Of a DNA stretch of 31,936 nucleotides, positions 17,268 to 25,336 are shown in pieces. Below the pieces are notes generated by a model. The model was not told where the DNA came from. It did no database searches and saw only the letters and a program-made list of their open reading frames with translations. The DNA comes from an uncultured Colwellia sp. Its GTDB lineage: Bacteria; Pseudomonadota; Gammaproteobacteria; Enterobacterales; Alteromonadaceae. Positions within the stretch are counted from its first letter, which is position 1. The number at the start of each line of letters is the position of its first letter. Both the position numbers and the translations under genes were made by a program. The stretch is taken from assembly GCA_913020705.1 (NCBI GenBank), contig CAJWBY010000034.1, forward strand, positions 1 to 31,936, in the 5' to 3' direction.

Positions 17268-18011
17268 ATGAGTGTGTCTACAGGTGTGCATGTTTCTTTG
17301 GTAGAAGCAAAGTTGCTGGTCGAATATTTAGAAACTGGTCAACAAGAAAAGGCCGATGAATTAATTGCAGAAATTCAAAACCCAATTAATTCAGAGTTGT
17401 TTGCAGAAATAGGCAAACTAACACGCCAGTTACATGATTCATTAAATAACTTTCAATTAGACTCTCGGTTGAATGATCTAGCAACAGCTGATATTCCTGA
17501 TGCTAAAGAGCGTTTAAACTATGTTATTACTCGTACGGAAGAAGCAGCTAATAAAACAATGGATGCAGTTGAGTCTATTTTTCCTGTTGTTGACACCATA
17601 CAAAAGCAAATAAAAGCAGTTAACCCGTTATGGCAAAAATTAATGCATAACAAGCTGGATTTACCTGAATTTAAAAGCTTATGTATTGATATAGATTTAC
17701 TATTAAAAACGACGGACAAAGAATCTGTGCGTATGCATGATTTAATGACAGATGTTTTAATGGCGCAAGATTTCCAAGATTTAACCGGACAAGTTATTCG
17801 TAAAGTTATTGATCTAGTTCGAGAAGTAGAAGATAGCTTAATTGGCATGCTAACCGCTTTTGGTCTTTCGTCTGAAGGTAGTTCAGAGCCAAGTAAACCC
17901 AAAGTTGGTGATAACTTAGTTGAAGGTCCGATCGTTAATGCAGCGCAACGTGATGATGTTGTAGCTGATCAAGATGATGTTGATGACCTTTTATCAAGTT
18001 TAGGATTTTAA
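17268..18011 (+). CDS. cheZ: CheY-P phosphatase CheZ
   Basis: CheZ dephosphorylates CheY-P and ends the signal. The 247-residue product is mostly helical, with the catalytic segment AQDFQDLTGQVIRKVIDLV. Here D171 and Q175 align with D143 and Q147 of E. coli CheZ, where the glutamine enters the CheY active site. The C-terminal CheY-binding tail DQDDVDDLLSSLGF is present at 234-247 after a flexible linker. GAGG stands 7 nt before ATG 17268. It follows cheY directly and precedes cheA by 13 bp. Confidence 0.96.
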   Translation: MSVSTGVHVSLVEAKLLVEYLETGQQEKADELIAEIQNPINSELFAEIGKLTRQLHDSLNNFQLDSRLNDLATADIPDAKERLNYVITRTEEAANKTMDAVESIFPVVDTIQKQIKAVNPLWQKLMHNKLDLPEFKSLCIDIDLLLKTTDKESVRMHDLMTDVLMAQDFQDLTGQVIRKVIDLVREVEDSLIGMLTAFGLSSEGSSEPSKPKVGDNLVEGPIVNAAQRDDVVADQDDVDDLLSSLGF

Positions 18012-18024
18012 TAGGAGTTGCTGG

Positions 18025-20130
18025 ATGTCATTTGAGCAAGACGAAGAGATTCTTCAGGATTTTTTAATTGAAGCTGGAGAAATACTTGAAACGCTTTCGG
18101 AACAACTTGTAGAACTTGAAAACGACCCTGATAATGCCGAATTATTGAATGCTATTTTTAGAGGTTTTCACACTGTAAAAGGTGGAGCAGGCTTTTTAGC
18201 ATTAAATAATTTAGTTGATGTTTGTCATGGAGCAGAGAATATTTTCGATCTGTTACGTACAAACCAGCGTAGTGTAAATGCAAGTTTGATGGATGTTATT
18301 TTGCAGGCACTTGATGTTATCAATGAGATGTTTGTACAAGTTCAAAATGGTGAAGAACTTGATAAAGCAGATGCAAAATTACTTGCAGAACTTCATCGTT
18401 TAAGCCAGCCTGAAGGAAAAGAAGAAGCGCCTGCACCTGTTGTAGAAGCGGCCCCAGTAAATGAAACTGAAAGCGCTGGAGATTCTAATGATGAAATGTC
18501 AGAAGATGACTTTGAACGTCTTCTCGATGAACTTCATGGCGGTGGTGGAACTGCTTCCACGCCAGCTCCTGTACAAAAAACTGTTGATACATCTTCAGAC
18601 AGTAATGATATCTCAGACGACGAATTTGAATCATTACTCGATGAACTTCACGGACAAGGTGCATTTTCACCTGAAGTAGCTTCCAGTACTTCAAGTAACC
18701 CAGCCCCAACGAATAGCACATCATCTGATGATATAAGTGATGATGATTTTGAAGCATTATTAGATGAATTGCACGGTCAAGGACAAGCGCCTAAATTATC
18801 TGCGTCTCCAGAGCCAGTTCCCCCTGAAGCGTCAGCTCCAGTTAAACCTGCAGCTAAAGCTCCAACTCCAGAACAGCCTGTCGCTAAAGCTAAAGCACCT
18901 GCGCCTACTAAAGCACCCGCACCTGCTAAACCAGTGCAGGGAGAGACAACTGTTCGGGTTGATACAAAACGTTTAGATCAGATAATGAATATGGTCGGTG
19001 AGCTTGTATTAGTGAGAAATCGCTTAACAAGTTTAGGTTTGACCAAAGATGATGAAGATTTAACTAAAGCTGTTTCAAACCTTGATGCTGTAACTACTGA
19101 TTTGCAAGGTGCGGTAATGAAAACCCGCATGCAGCCTATCAAAAAAGTTTTTGGACGTTTTCCTCGTGTTGTTCGAGATTTAGCTCGCAGTTTAGATAAA
19201 GAAATTAAACTTGAGCTTATCGGTGAAGAAACCGATTTAGATAAAAATTTAGTTGAGGCACTTGCTGATCCTTTAGTGCATTTAGTACGAAACTCTGTTG
19301 ATCATGGTATCGAAGCGCCTGATAAACGTGAAGCGATGGGGAAACCTAGAGAAGGTATCGTTATTCTTTCTGCTTCACAAGAAGGTGACCATATATTGCT
19401 AACCATCAAAGATGATGGCGCAGGAATGAATGCAGAAAAACTAAAAGAAATTGCGATTGAACGTGGTGTTCTTGATGCTGATGCCGCCGCGAGAATGTCA
19501 GATAAAGAAGCATTTAGTTTAATATTTGCTCCTGGATTTTCTACTAAGACGGAAATATCTGAAGTTTCAGGCCGCGGTGTTGGCATGGACGTAGTAAAAA
19601 CCAAAATTACGCAGTTAAATGGTACGGTTAGTATAGATTCCGAAATGGGGGTGGGCACAGTCTTAGAGATTAAAGTACCACTTACCTTAGCTATTTTACC
19701 AACATTAATGGTTGTTGTTGGAAAACAGACATTTGCATTGCCACTTGCTGGTGTTAATGAAATATTCCACCTTGATCTCACTACAACTAATCTTGTTGAT
19801 GGACAATTAACGATAATTGTACGTGAAAAAGCTATCCCACTCTTTTATTTAGATGAATGGTTAGTTCGTGATTATGTTGATAAGAAAAGGGAGAAAGGTC
19901 ACGTTGTAATTGTACAATTAGGTAATCAACAAATTGGTTTTGTTGTTGATAGCTTGATAGGTCAGGAAGAAGTTGTCATTAAGCCACTTGATCGCCTATT
20001 ACACGGTACTCCAGGCATGGCTGGTGCAACAATTACAAGTGATGGTGGCATAGCACTAATTGTTGATGTACCTAATATGCTTAAATTTTACACAAAAAAA
20101 TCTTTTGCTAATAAAAAATTACGCTCTTAA
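18025..20130 (+). CDS. cheA: Chemotaxis histidine kinase CheA with three FliM-like peptides
   Basis: CheA autophosphorylates at its Hpt domain and feeds CheY and CheB. In the 701-residue product the Hpt histidine is H49 (FHTVKGGAGFL). Instead of a folded P2 domain, residues about 130-310 hold three copies of an acidic peptide: MSEDDFERLLDELHG (158-172), ISDDEFESLLDELHG (196-210) and ISDDDFEALLDELHG (237-251). A Pro/Ala/Lys linker follows. Then come the P3 dimerisation helix (TKRLDQIMNMVGELVLVRNR), the P4 ATPase with N box (HLVRNSVDHGIE), G1 (DDGAGM), F (FAPGFSTK) and G2 (GRGVGMDVV), and a CheW-like P5. The kinase set is complete. A strong terminator follows. Confidence 0.96.
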   Translation: MSFEQDEEILQDFLIEAGEILETLSEQLVELENDPDNAELLNAIFRGFHTVKGGAGFLALNNLVDVCHGAENIFDLLRTNQRSVNASLMDVILQALDVINEMFVQVQNGEELDKADAKLLAELHRLSQPEGKEEAPAPVVEAAPVNETESAGDSNDEMSEDDFERLLDELHGGGGTASTPAPVQKTVDTSSDSNDISDDEFESLLDELHGQGAFSPEVASSTSSNPAPTNSTSSDDISDDDFEALLDELHGQGQAPKLSASPEPVPPEASAPVKPAAKAPTPEQPVAKAKAPAPTKAPAPAKPVQGETTVRVDTKRLDQIMNMVGELVLVRNRLTSLGLTKDDEDLTKAVSNLDAVTTDLQGAVMKTRMQPIKKVFGRFPRVVRDLARSLDKEIKLELIGEETDLDKNLVEALADPLVHLVRNSVDHGIEAPDKREAMGKPREGIVILSASQEGDHILLTIKDDGAGMNAEKLKEIAIERGVLDADAAARMSDKEAFSLIFAPGFSTKTEISEVSGRGVGMDVVKTKITQLNGTVSIDSEMGVGTVLEIKVPLTLAILPTLMVVVGKQTFALPLAGVNEIFHLDLTTTNLVDGQLTIIVREKAIPLFYLDEWLVRDYVDKKREKGHVVIVQLGNQQIGFVVDSLIGQEEVVIKPLDRLLHGTPGMAGATITSDGGIALIVDVPNMLKFYTKKSFANKKLRS
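18496..18777 (+). repeat. Three diverged copies of a 15-codon CheY-docking-like motif in cheA
   Basis: The units begin at 18496, 18610 and 18733, each coding for [M/I]S-[E/D]-D-[D/E]-FE-x-LLDELHG. Spacing is irregular (38 and 41 codons) and the DNA of the copies has drifted, while the protein is conserved. That suggests selection on the peptide, not recent slippage. Linkers between them are rich in Ser, Thr, Pro and Ala. Confidence 0.9.
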
Positions 20131-20138
20131 CGCATAAT

Positions 20139-20166
20139 AAAGCCCTACTATATTCGTAGGGCTTTT
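20139..20166 (+). terminator. Intrinsic terminator between cheA and cheB
   Basis: AAAGCCCTAC (20139-20148) pairs perfectly with GTAGGGCTTT (20156-20165) around a 7-nt loop, ending in CTTTT. The 10-bp stem includes five G:C pairs. It starts 8 bp after the cheA stop. It should stop or dampen transcription into cheB. The U-run is short, so partial read-through is possible. No strong separate promoter for cheB is evident in the 28 bp that follow. Confidence 0.8.
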
Positions 20167-20194
20167 AAACTCCTAAAAACAAAAGAGATAATAA

Positions 20195-21355
20195 ATGCCC
20201 TATAAGGTATTGGTTGTTGATGACTCGAGTTTTTTTAGACGTCGAGTTACGGACATTTTAAATAAAGATCCGAACCTTACTGTTATTGATGTAGCTATAA
20301 ACGGCAAAGATGCTGTTGAAAAGGCCATATCTTTAAAGCCTGACGTCATCACTATGGATATTGAAATGCCATTACTTAATGGTATTGAAGCAGTGAAGCA
20401 GATAATGGCAAAATCGCCGACTTCAATCTTAATGTTTTCATCATTAACCCATCAAGGTGCTAACGCCACACTAGAAGCTCTAGAAGCGGGGGCGCTTGAT
20501 TTTTTACCGAAAAAATTTAGCGAAATAGCTAAAACAACAGATGACGCCGGAAGCTTGCTTCGTCAGCGTGTAGTAGAGTTAGCAAAAACTAAAGGTTCGC
20601 TGAGAAGAAAACCCGTATCGAGAGTTCAGTCATCACAAATAACACCGGCTGCACCAGTGAATAAATCACTAAACAAATTAGATATACCGCCCAGAGCATC
20701 ACTCCGTAATGACAAAGTGATTACTCCCCACGCTGAAATTCACACAAGTCAGCCGGTAAAAAGAAGTTCAGGTAAAAATTATCAATTACTTGCGATTGGA
20801 ACTTCTACTGGCGGTCCTATTGCCCTACAAAAAATATTGACGAAATTGCCAGAAGACTTTCCTTTACCTATTATTTTAATACAACATATGCCCGCTGCTT
20901 TTACTTTTGCATTTGCAAATCGTTTAAACTCTTTGTGTAAAATTAACGTAAAAGAAGCTGAACAAGGTGATGTTTTGAAGCCTGGTTGTGCATATCTTGC
21001 ACCGGGTGGTCGTCAAATGATAATCGATGGAACAGCAAATTTAGCTAAGTTAAAAATTATTGAAGATAACTCTGAAAAGATAGCGTTTAAACCAAGCGTA
21101 GATGTTAGTTTTGGATCTGCAGCTAAAGTATTTGGTGGCTCTGTTCTAGGTGTTATTTTAACCGGTATGGGATCTGATGGTAGGGAAGGGTCTAGAATGT
21201 TAAAAGGTAAAGGGGCAACTATATGGGCACAAAATGAAGCCTCATGTGTTGTTTACGGAATGCCACAAGCCGTTACTATTGCAGGTATTTCTGTATTATC
21301 TTTAGCATTAGAAGATGTCAGCACAAGTATTATAAAGGAAGTTGATCATGGATAA
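20195..21355 (+). CDS. cheB: Chemoreceptor methylesterase/deamidase CheB
   Basis: CheB removes methyl groups from chemoreceptors during adaptation and is activated by CheA. The 386-residue product has a receiver domain (D9, D10, phosphoacceptor D55 in TMDIEMP), a linker of about 60 residues, and a methylesterase domain with catalytic S204 (GTSTGGP), H231 (IQHMPAAFT) and D328 (LTGMGSDGREG). All three catalytic residues are present. ATG 20195 begins MPYKVLVVDDSS. It lies 64 bp after cheA, beyond the terminator, and overlaps the motC start by 8 nt. No cheR is present in the window. Confidence 0.96.
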   Translation: MPYKVLVVDDSSFFRRRVTDILNKDPNLTVIDVAINGKDAVEKAISLKPDVITMDIEMPLLNGIEAVKQIMAKSPTSILMFSSLTHQGANATLEALEAGALDFLPKKFSEIAKTTDDAGSLLRQRVVELAKTKGSLRRKPVSRVQSSQITPAAPVNKSLNKLDIPPRASLRNDKVITPHAEIHTSQPVKRSSGKNYQLLAIGTSTGGPIALQKILTKLPEDFPLPIILIQHMPAAFTFAFANRLNSLCKINVKEAEQGDVLKPGCAYLAPGGRQMIIDGTANLAKLKIIEDNSEKIAFKPSVDVSFGSAAKVFGGSVLGVILTGMGSDGREGSRMLKGKGATIWAQNEASCVVYGMPQAVTIAGISVLSLALEDVSTSIIKEVDHG

Positions 21356-22094
21356 GCTAACGATAGTAGGCCTAGTTGTAGCAATTGCTGCTGTTTATTT
21401 AGGGTTTATTCTTGATGGCGGTTCACTTGATGCTTTATTTGAATTACCTGCATTCATTATCGTTTTTGGCGGAACATTAGGCGCGGTGATGTTACAGTCA
21501 TCTTCATCTCAATTCTTTCATGCACTTTCATTATTAAAGTGGGTATTTTTCCCTCCAAAATATGATATTGATGAGGGGATTGCATCGATAGTGCATTGGT
21601 CAGAAAAAGCACGAGAATCGGGATATTTATCGCTAGAGAATATTGCTCAGGAAGAACAGGACTTCTACACGAATAAAGCGCTTAACTTATTAGTAGATGG
21701 TATTGAAGTTGAAAACTTACGCGTATCTTTAGAATTAGATTTAGATTTATATCGAGAACATAATTTACGTTCTGCTCATGTTTTTGAATCTATGGGGGGG
21801 TATAGTCCTACAATTGGTATTCTAGGTGCAGTGTTAGGTTTAATACATGCAATGAGTAATCTGACAGACCCAACTTTGCTGGGGCAAGGTATTGCTACAG
21901 CTTTTATTGCAACTATCTATGGTGTAGGTTTTGCGAATTTGATCTATTTGCCCGTGGCAAACAAAATTAAGGCAATTATTCATCAGCAAACAATGTATCG
22001 TGAAATGATTGCAGAAGGTCTTATTTCTATCGCTTTAGCAGAAAATCCACATGCCATTGAAAATAAGTTGTCTGCCTTTCGGTTAGAGCAATGA
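21348..22094 (+). CDS. motC: Flagellar stator protein MotC (MotA/PomA family)
   Basis: This is the four-helix ion-channel subunit of a flagellar stator. From ATG 21348 the product is 248 residues with membrane segments at about 4-22, 33-50, 152-169 and 182-203. The cytoplasmic loop between segments 2 and 3 contacts FliG. The conserved MGGYSPTIGILGAVLGLIHA before and through segment 3 fits the MotA family (P154 corresponds to the key proline). AAGGA stands 8 nt before the ATG; a TTG two codons upstream is too close to that site. MotC naming follows the Pseudomonas/Shewanella pair next to cheB. Whether it uses H+ or Na+ cannot be told here. Confidence 0.92.
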   Translation: MDKLTIVGLVVAIAAVYLGFILDGGSLDALFELPAFIIVFGGTLGAVMLQSSSSQFFHALSLLKWVFFPPKYDIDEGIASIVHWSEKARESGYLSLENIAQEEQDFYTNKALNLLVDGIEVENLRVSLELDLDLYREHNLRSAHVFESMGGYSPTIGILGAVLGLIHAMSNLTDPTLLGQGIATAFIATIYGVGFANLIYLPVANKIKAIIHQQTMYREMIAEGLISIALAENPHAIENKLSAFRLEQ

Positions 22095-23068
22095 ACCGGT
22101 TAAAAAAACGTCGTCATTTCGTTGAACAAGACAATGTAGATCGATGGCTTGTATCATATGCTGACTATATGACCTTGTTGTTTGCTTTATTTGTAGTTTT
22201 ATATGCAATGGCTATGGTTAATGAAGAACCATTTGAAACAGCGACAGAATCTATAGGTAAAGTTTTTCAAGCAAATGAAGAGCTACCTAAAAACCGTGGA
22301 CATGGTGACGATATTCTTGATGTAAACACATCTAAGACTAATAAACGCTTATACGGTAATGCAATTTTAGATGTCGCAGGCCCAGAACTTGTTGAAGGTG
22401 AGATTACACTTTCTAATGTATCAGATAGCGAAGTTGGAACAAATTTAACCTCATTAGAAAAAGAGTTACATACAGCCCTATATGATTTAATAGAATCAGG
22501 TTACGCGCAATTACAAATAGACGGTGATTGGTTAGAAATAGAATTGAATAGTGGAATGCTTTTTCCTAGTGGTTCATCTTCTGCGACAAAAAATGCGAGT
22601 ACTATATTAGAAGTTATTTATGATGTTATTGGTTCATCGAGTAATTTTATTCGTGTAAGAGGCTATACTGATAATCAACCGATTAATACTGAGTTTATTT
22701 CATCGAATTGGGAATTGTCAGTGTTTAGAGCTACTGCTATCTTGAGGGGGCTTGAGGATTTATCATTAGATCCTGCTCGAATGGCTATTGAAGGGTATGG
22801 GGAATACTATCCTAGAGAAGATAATCGAACATCAGAAGGTCGAGCACAAAATAGACGTGTTGTCATAGCCATATCAAAATATGGGCTGGAAAAATCAAAT
22901 TTGCTTGCTACTCCTACGATTAGTATTAAAGATGTAGAAGCAATAAAGCAAATAGATAATACAAATACTGAAAAAGAAGATATACGTATAATACGACTTA
23001 ATAATGGCGGTATTCGTATTACAACTAGAGAAGATGACAATACATCCAGTCAGAGCAAAGATAATTAG
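22091..23068 (+). CDS. motD: Flagellar stator protein MotD (MotB/PomB family)
   Basis: This is the ion-binding, peptidoglycan-anchored stator partner of MotC. The 325-residue product has a basic N-terminus (RLKKRRHF), one membrane helix (ADYMTLLFALFVVLYAM) with the ion-binding Asp at residue 25, a periplasmic linker, and an OmpA-type peptidoglycan-binding domain (VRGYTDNQPIN, WELSVFRATAILRGLED, EGYGEYYPREDNRTSEGRAQ, NRRVVIAI). About 50 residues follow the OmpA domain; this tail is charged and ends in Ser/Asp/Lys. ATG overlaps the motC stop by 4 nt (ATGA), indicating coupled synthesis. Confidence 0.93.
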   Translation: MNRLKKRRHFVEQDNVDRWLVSYADYMTLLFALFVVLYAMAMVNEEPFETATESIGKVFQANEELPKNRGHGDDILDVNTSKTNKRLYGNAILDVAGPELVEGEITLSNVSDSEVGTNLTSLEKELHTALYDLIESGYAQLQIDGDWLEIELNSGMLFPSGSSSATKNASTILEVIYDVIGSSSNFIRVRGYTDNQPINTEFISSNWELSVFRATAILRGLEDLSLDPARMAIEGYGEYYPREDNRTSEGRAQNRRVVIAISKYGLEKSNLLATPTISIKDVEAIKQIDNTNTEKEDIRIIRLNNGGIRITTREDDNTSSQSKDN

Positions 23069-23094
23069 TTAAACACAATAAGTAGGAAATAAAC

Positions 23095-23868
23095 TTGGTA
23101 GTATGGACCGTAGCAAATCAAAAAGGTGGCGTTGGTAAAACCACTACAACAATTTCTTTGGGCGGCTTATTAGCAGAGCAGGGCTATAAGGTTTTGCTTG
23201 TTGATACAGATCCTCATGCTTCGTTAAGTTATTATTTTGGTATCGAATCTGAAGATCTTGAATTAAGTGTTTATGATTTATTTGTTCAAGTTTCAAGCAA
23301 AGAACAAATAATGCAAAGTTTATGTCCAACCAAATATGAAAATATAGATATACTGCCTGCAACGATGGGGTTAGCGACCTTAGATCGCTCACTTGGTAGT
23401 AAAGGTGGGATGGGGCTAGTACTGAAAAAAGCGATCAAAAAACTGTCGGGTGAATATGATTATGTTTTGATTGATTGCCCACCTATTTTAGGTGTTTTGA
23501 TGGTGAATGCATTAGCTGCATCCCAACGAATTATAGTGCCAGTACAAACTGAGTTTCTAGCTTTAAAAGGTTTAGATCGTATGATGAAAACAATGGATAT
23601 CATGCAGCTTGAGCAAGATAAACCATTTAAATATACTATAGTACCAACCATGTTTGATAAGCGAACTAAAGCTTCATTACTAACGTATAGAAAGTTACAA
23701 GAGCTATATGATGAAAGTGTTTGGGCCGGAGTTATCCCCGTTGATACTAATTTCAGAAACGCAAGTTATTCATTACAAGTACCATCAGATTATGCACCCT
23801 TAACACGTGGTGTGAGTGCTTATAAAAAATTATTAAGCAGTTTATTAGAACTTCAAAAATTAGGTTAA
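23095..23868 (+). CDS. parC: ParA-like ATPase ParC, polar chemotaxis array partitioning (TTG start)
   Basis: ParC is the ParA-type ATPase that places chemotaxis arrays at the pole and distributes them at division, as shown in Vibrio. The 257-residue product starts VVWTVANQKGGVGKTTTT. It has the deviant Walker A with K10 and K15, a VDTDPHASLS switch segment and Walker B-like YVLIDCPPILGVL. The start is TTG at 23095 with AGGA at good spacing; the sequence places the P-loop at the normal distance from the N-terminus, and no ATG precedes it. Position between cheB/motCD and parP-cheW supports the chemotaxis role over plasmid or chromosome partition. Confidence 0.92.
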   Translation: MVVWTVANQKGGVGKTTTTISLGGLLAEQGYKVLLVDTDPHASLSYYFGIESEDLELSVYDLFVQVSSKEQIMQSLCPTKYENIDILPATMGLATLDRSLGSKGGMGLVLKKAIKKLSGEYDYVLIDCPPILGVLMVNALAASQRIIVPVQTEFLALKGLDRMMKTMDIMQLEQDKPFKYTIVPTMFDKRTKASLLTYRKLQELYDESVWAGVIPVDTNFRNASYSLQVPSDYAPLTRGVSAYKKLLSSLLELQKLG

Positions 23869-23875
23869 ATAACCA

Positions 23876-24670
23876 ATGGCAAAATCACTCGCTGCAAGTA
23901 AAACACTTATGCAGAATTATTTATCAGAATTGCTGACTGAAGAACAGCACGAATCTGAAGTGCCAGTTGCGCCCGTAAAAGAAAAAAATGAACAACCGTT
24001 AGAAAAACTGTTACAAAAAGTTGATATAACTCAGAATATTGCTGTTCCGAAAGAAGAACCTATTCAAACAGTAAGAAGCTCTGTAAATCAGCAAAAACCA
24101 AAAGTAAAAGTTATAAAACCACCCGCTAATGAAATTGTTAAAAAAGAAATATTAATAGATGAACCACTAAAAACAAGAAAAAGTCAGCAACCACTAATCG
24201 TTAAACAAACTAAAAACTACCGAAATGGCAGTTTTCAAGCTATGTTTTTCGACGTAGCAGGTCTAACTATAGCTGTTCCTTTAATTGAATTAGGTGGTAT
24301 ACATAACGATGATAAAACGACAAGTTTAATGGGTAAGCCCGATTGGTTTACCGGTGTAATGCTACATCGTGACGAAAAAATCAATGTAGTGAATACCGCA
24401 TTGTGGGTAATGCCAGAAAAATGTGACGAAACATTAAAAAATTCGCTAAACTATCAATATGTTGTAATGCTCGGTAATAGTCACTGGGGATTGTCAGCTG
24501 AAAGCTTAGTAGATACGGTAACGTTAGAGCAAGAAGATGTAAAATGGCTTGATGCACCAAACAAACGACCTTGGTTAGCAGGTTTAGTCAAAGAACGTAT
24601 GTGTGCGTTGCTTGATGTTGAATCTTTAATTAAGTTACTTGACGCAGGCGCAAATATTAACCAAGATTAA
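23876..24670 (+). CDS. parP: CheW-domain polar array protein ParP
   Basis: ParP couples ParC to CheA and keeps arrays intact. In Vibrio its CheW-like C-terminal domain binds CheA and receptors. The 264-residue product has a short conserved-looking N-terminal helix (KTLMQNYLSELLTEEQHE), a variable charged linker to about residue 115 rich in Lys, Pro and Gln, and a CheW-like domain (MFFDVAGLTIAVPLIELGGI, LMGKPDWFTGVMLHRDEKIN, YVVMLGNSHWGLSAESLVDT, LAGLVKERMCALLDVESLIK). Only 7 bp separate it from parC, so the pair is co-expressed. cheW follows. Confidence 0.88.
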   Translation: MAKSLAASKTLMQNYLSELLTEEQHESEVPVAPVKEKNEQPLEKLLQKVDITQNIAVPKEEPIQTVRSSVNQQKPKVKVIKPPANEIVKKEILIDEPLKTRKSQQPLIVKQTKNYRNGSFQAMFFDVAGLTIAVPLIELGGIHNDDKTTSLMGKPDWFTGVMLHRDEKINVVNTALWVMPEKCDETLKNSLNYQYVVMLGNSHWGLSAESLVDTVTLEQEDVKWLDAPNKRPWLAGLVKERMCALLDVESLIKLLDAGANINQD

Positions 24671-24761
24671 TGGCTAGATCTCAAGATAGTATTATACTAA
24701 GTACACCAGACGAATAATCAAACAGATTGATTTTAAATAAGATATTTAAGAGGCAGGTTGT

Positions 24762-25253
24762 ATGGCTGATGAAAGACGCAATGCAAATGAAAACGTAGAC
24801 AACGATGAAGTGTTACAATGGGTAACCTTTAAACTTGATAGTGAGACCTACGGCATTAATGTAATGCAGGTGCAAGAAGTTTTACGCTATAGTGAAATTG
24901 CACCGGTGCCAGGGGCACCAACCTATGTATTAGGTATCATTAATTTACGGGGTAATGTTGTAACTGTTATTGATACAAGACAACGTTTTGGACTTAACCC
25001 TGCAGATATTACGGATAATACTCGTATTGTCATTATTGAAGCAGAGAAACAAGTTATTGGTATTTTGGTAGATAGTGTTGCTGAAGTTGTTTATCTCAAA
25101 GCCTCTGAAATTGACGACGCTCCGAATGTAGGTAACGATGACAGCGCAAGGTTTATCCAAGGGGTTTCGAATCGTGAAGGTGAGTTATTGATTTTAGTTG
25201 ATCTTAATCAGCTACTTTCTGATGACGAATGGGATGAACTTAAGCAGTTTTAG
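24762..25253 (+). CDS. cheW: Chemotaxis coupling protein CheW
   Basis: CheW links chemoreceptors to CheA in the array. The 163-residue length is normal and the fold signature is clear: WVTFKLDSETYGINVMQVQE, VPGAPTYVLGIINLRGNVVT, IDTRQRFGL, IIEAEKQVIGILVDSVAEVV and LLILVDLNQLLS. The N-terminus is acidic and Asn-rich. GAGG is about 8 nt before ATG 24762. A strong hairpin terminator follows, so cheW closes the parC-parP-cheW unit. Confidence 0.97.
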   Translation: MADERRNANENVDNDEVLQWVTFKLDSETYGINVMQVQEVLRYSEIAPVPGAPTYVLGIINLRGNVVTVIDTRQRFGLNPADITDNTRIVIIEAEKQVIGILVDSVAEVVYLKASEIDDAPNVGNDDSARFIQGVSNREGELLILVDLNQLLSDDEWDELKQF

Positions 25254-25282
25254 ATGTTTGTAACTGTTAAATAATTATCTAG

Positions 25283-25312
25283 AAATAAAGCCTGATTAAC
25301 CAGGCTTTATTT
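25283..25312 (+). terminator. Intrinsic terminator after cheW
   Basis: AAATAAAGCCTG (25283-25294) and CAGGCTTTATTT (25301-25312) form a perfect 12-bp stem with a 6-nt ATTAAC loop. The stem's own 3' arm ends in a T-rich tract, and the A-rich 5' arm makes it act in both directions. It lies 29 bp past the cheW stop. Confidence 0.85.
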
Positions 25313-25336
25313 CGTTGTAATTTTCAAGAAGAACTT

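Noticed and set aside
19302..19781. 159-codon minus-strand frame opposite cheA
   Set aside because: It lies wholly opposite the conserved CheA kinase and CheW-like domains and shows no protein family features.
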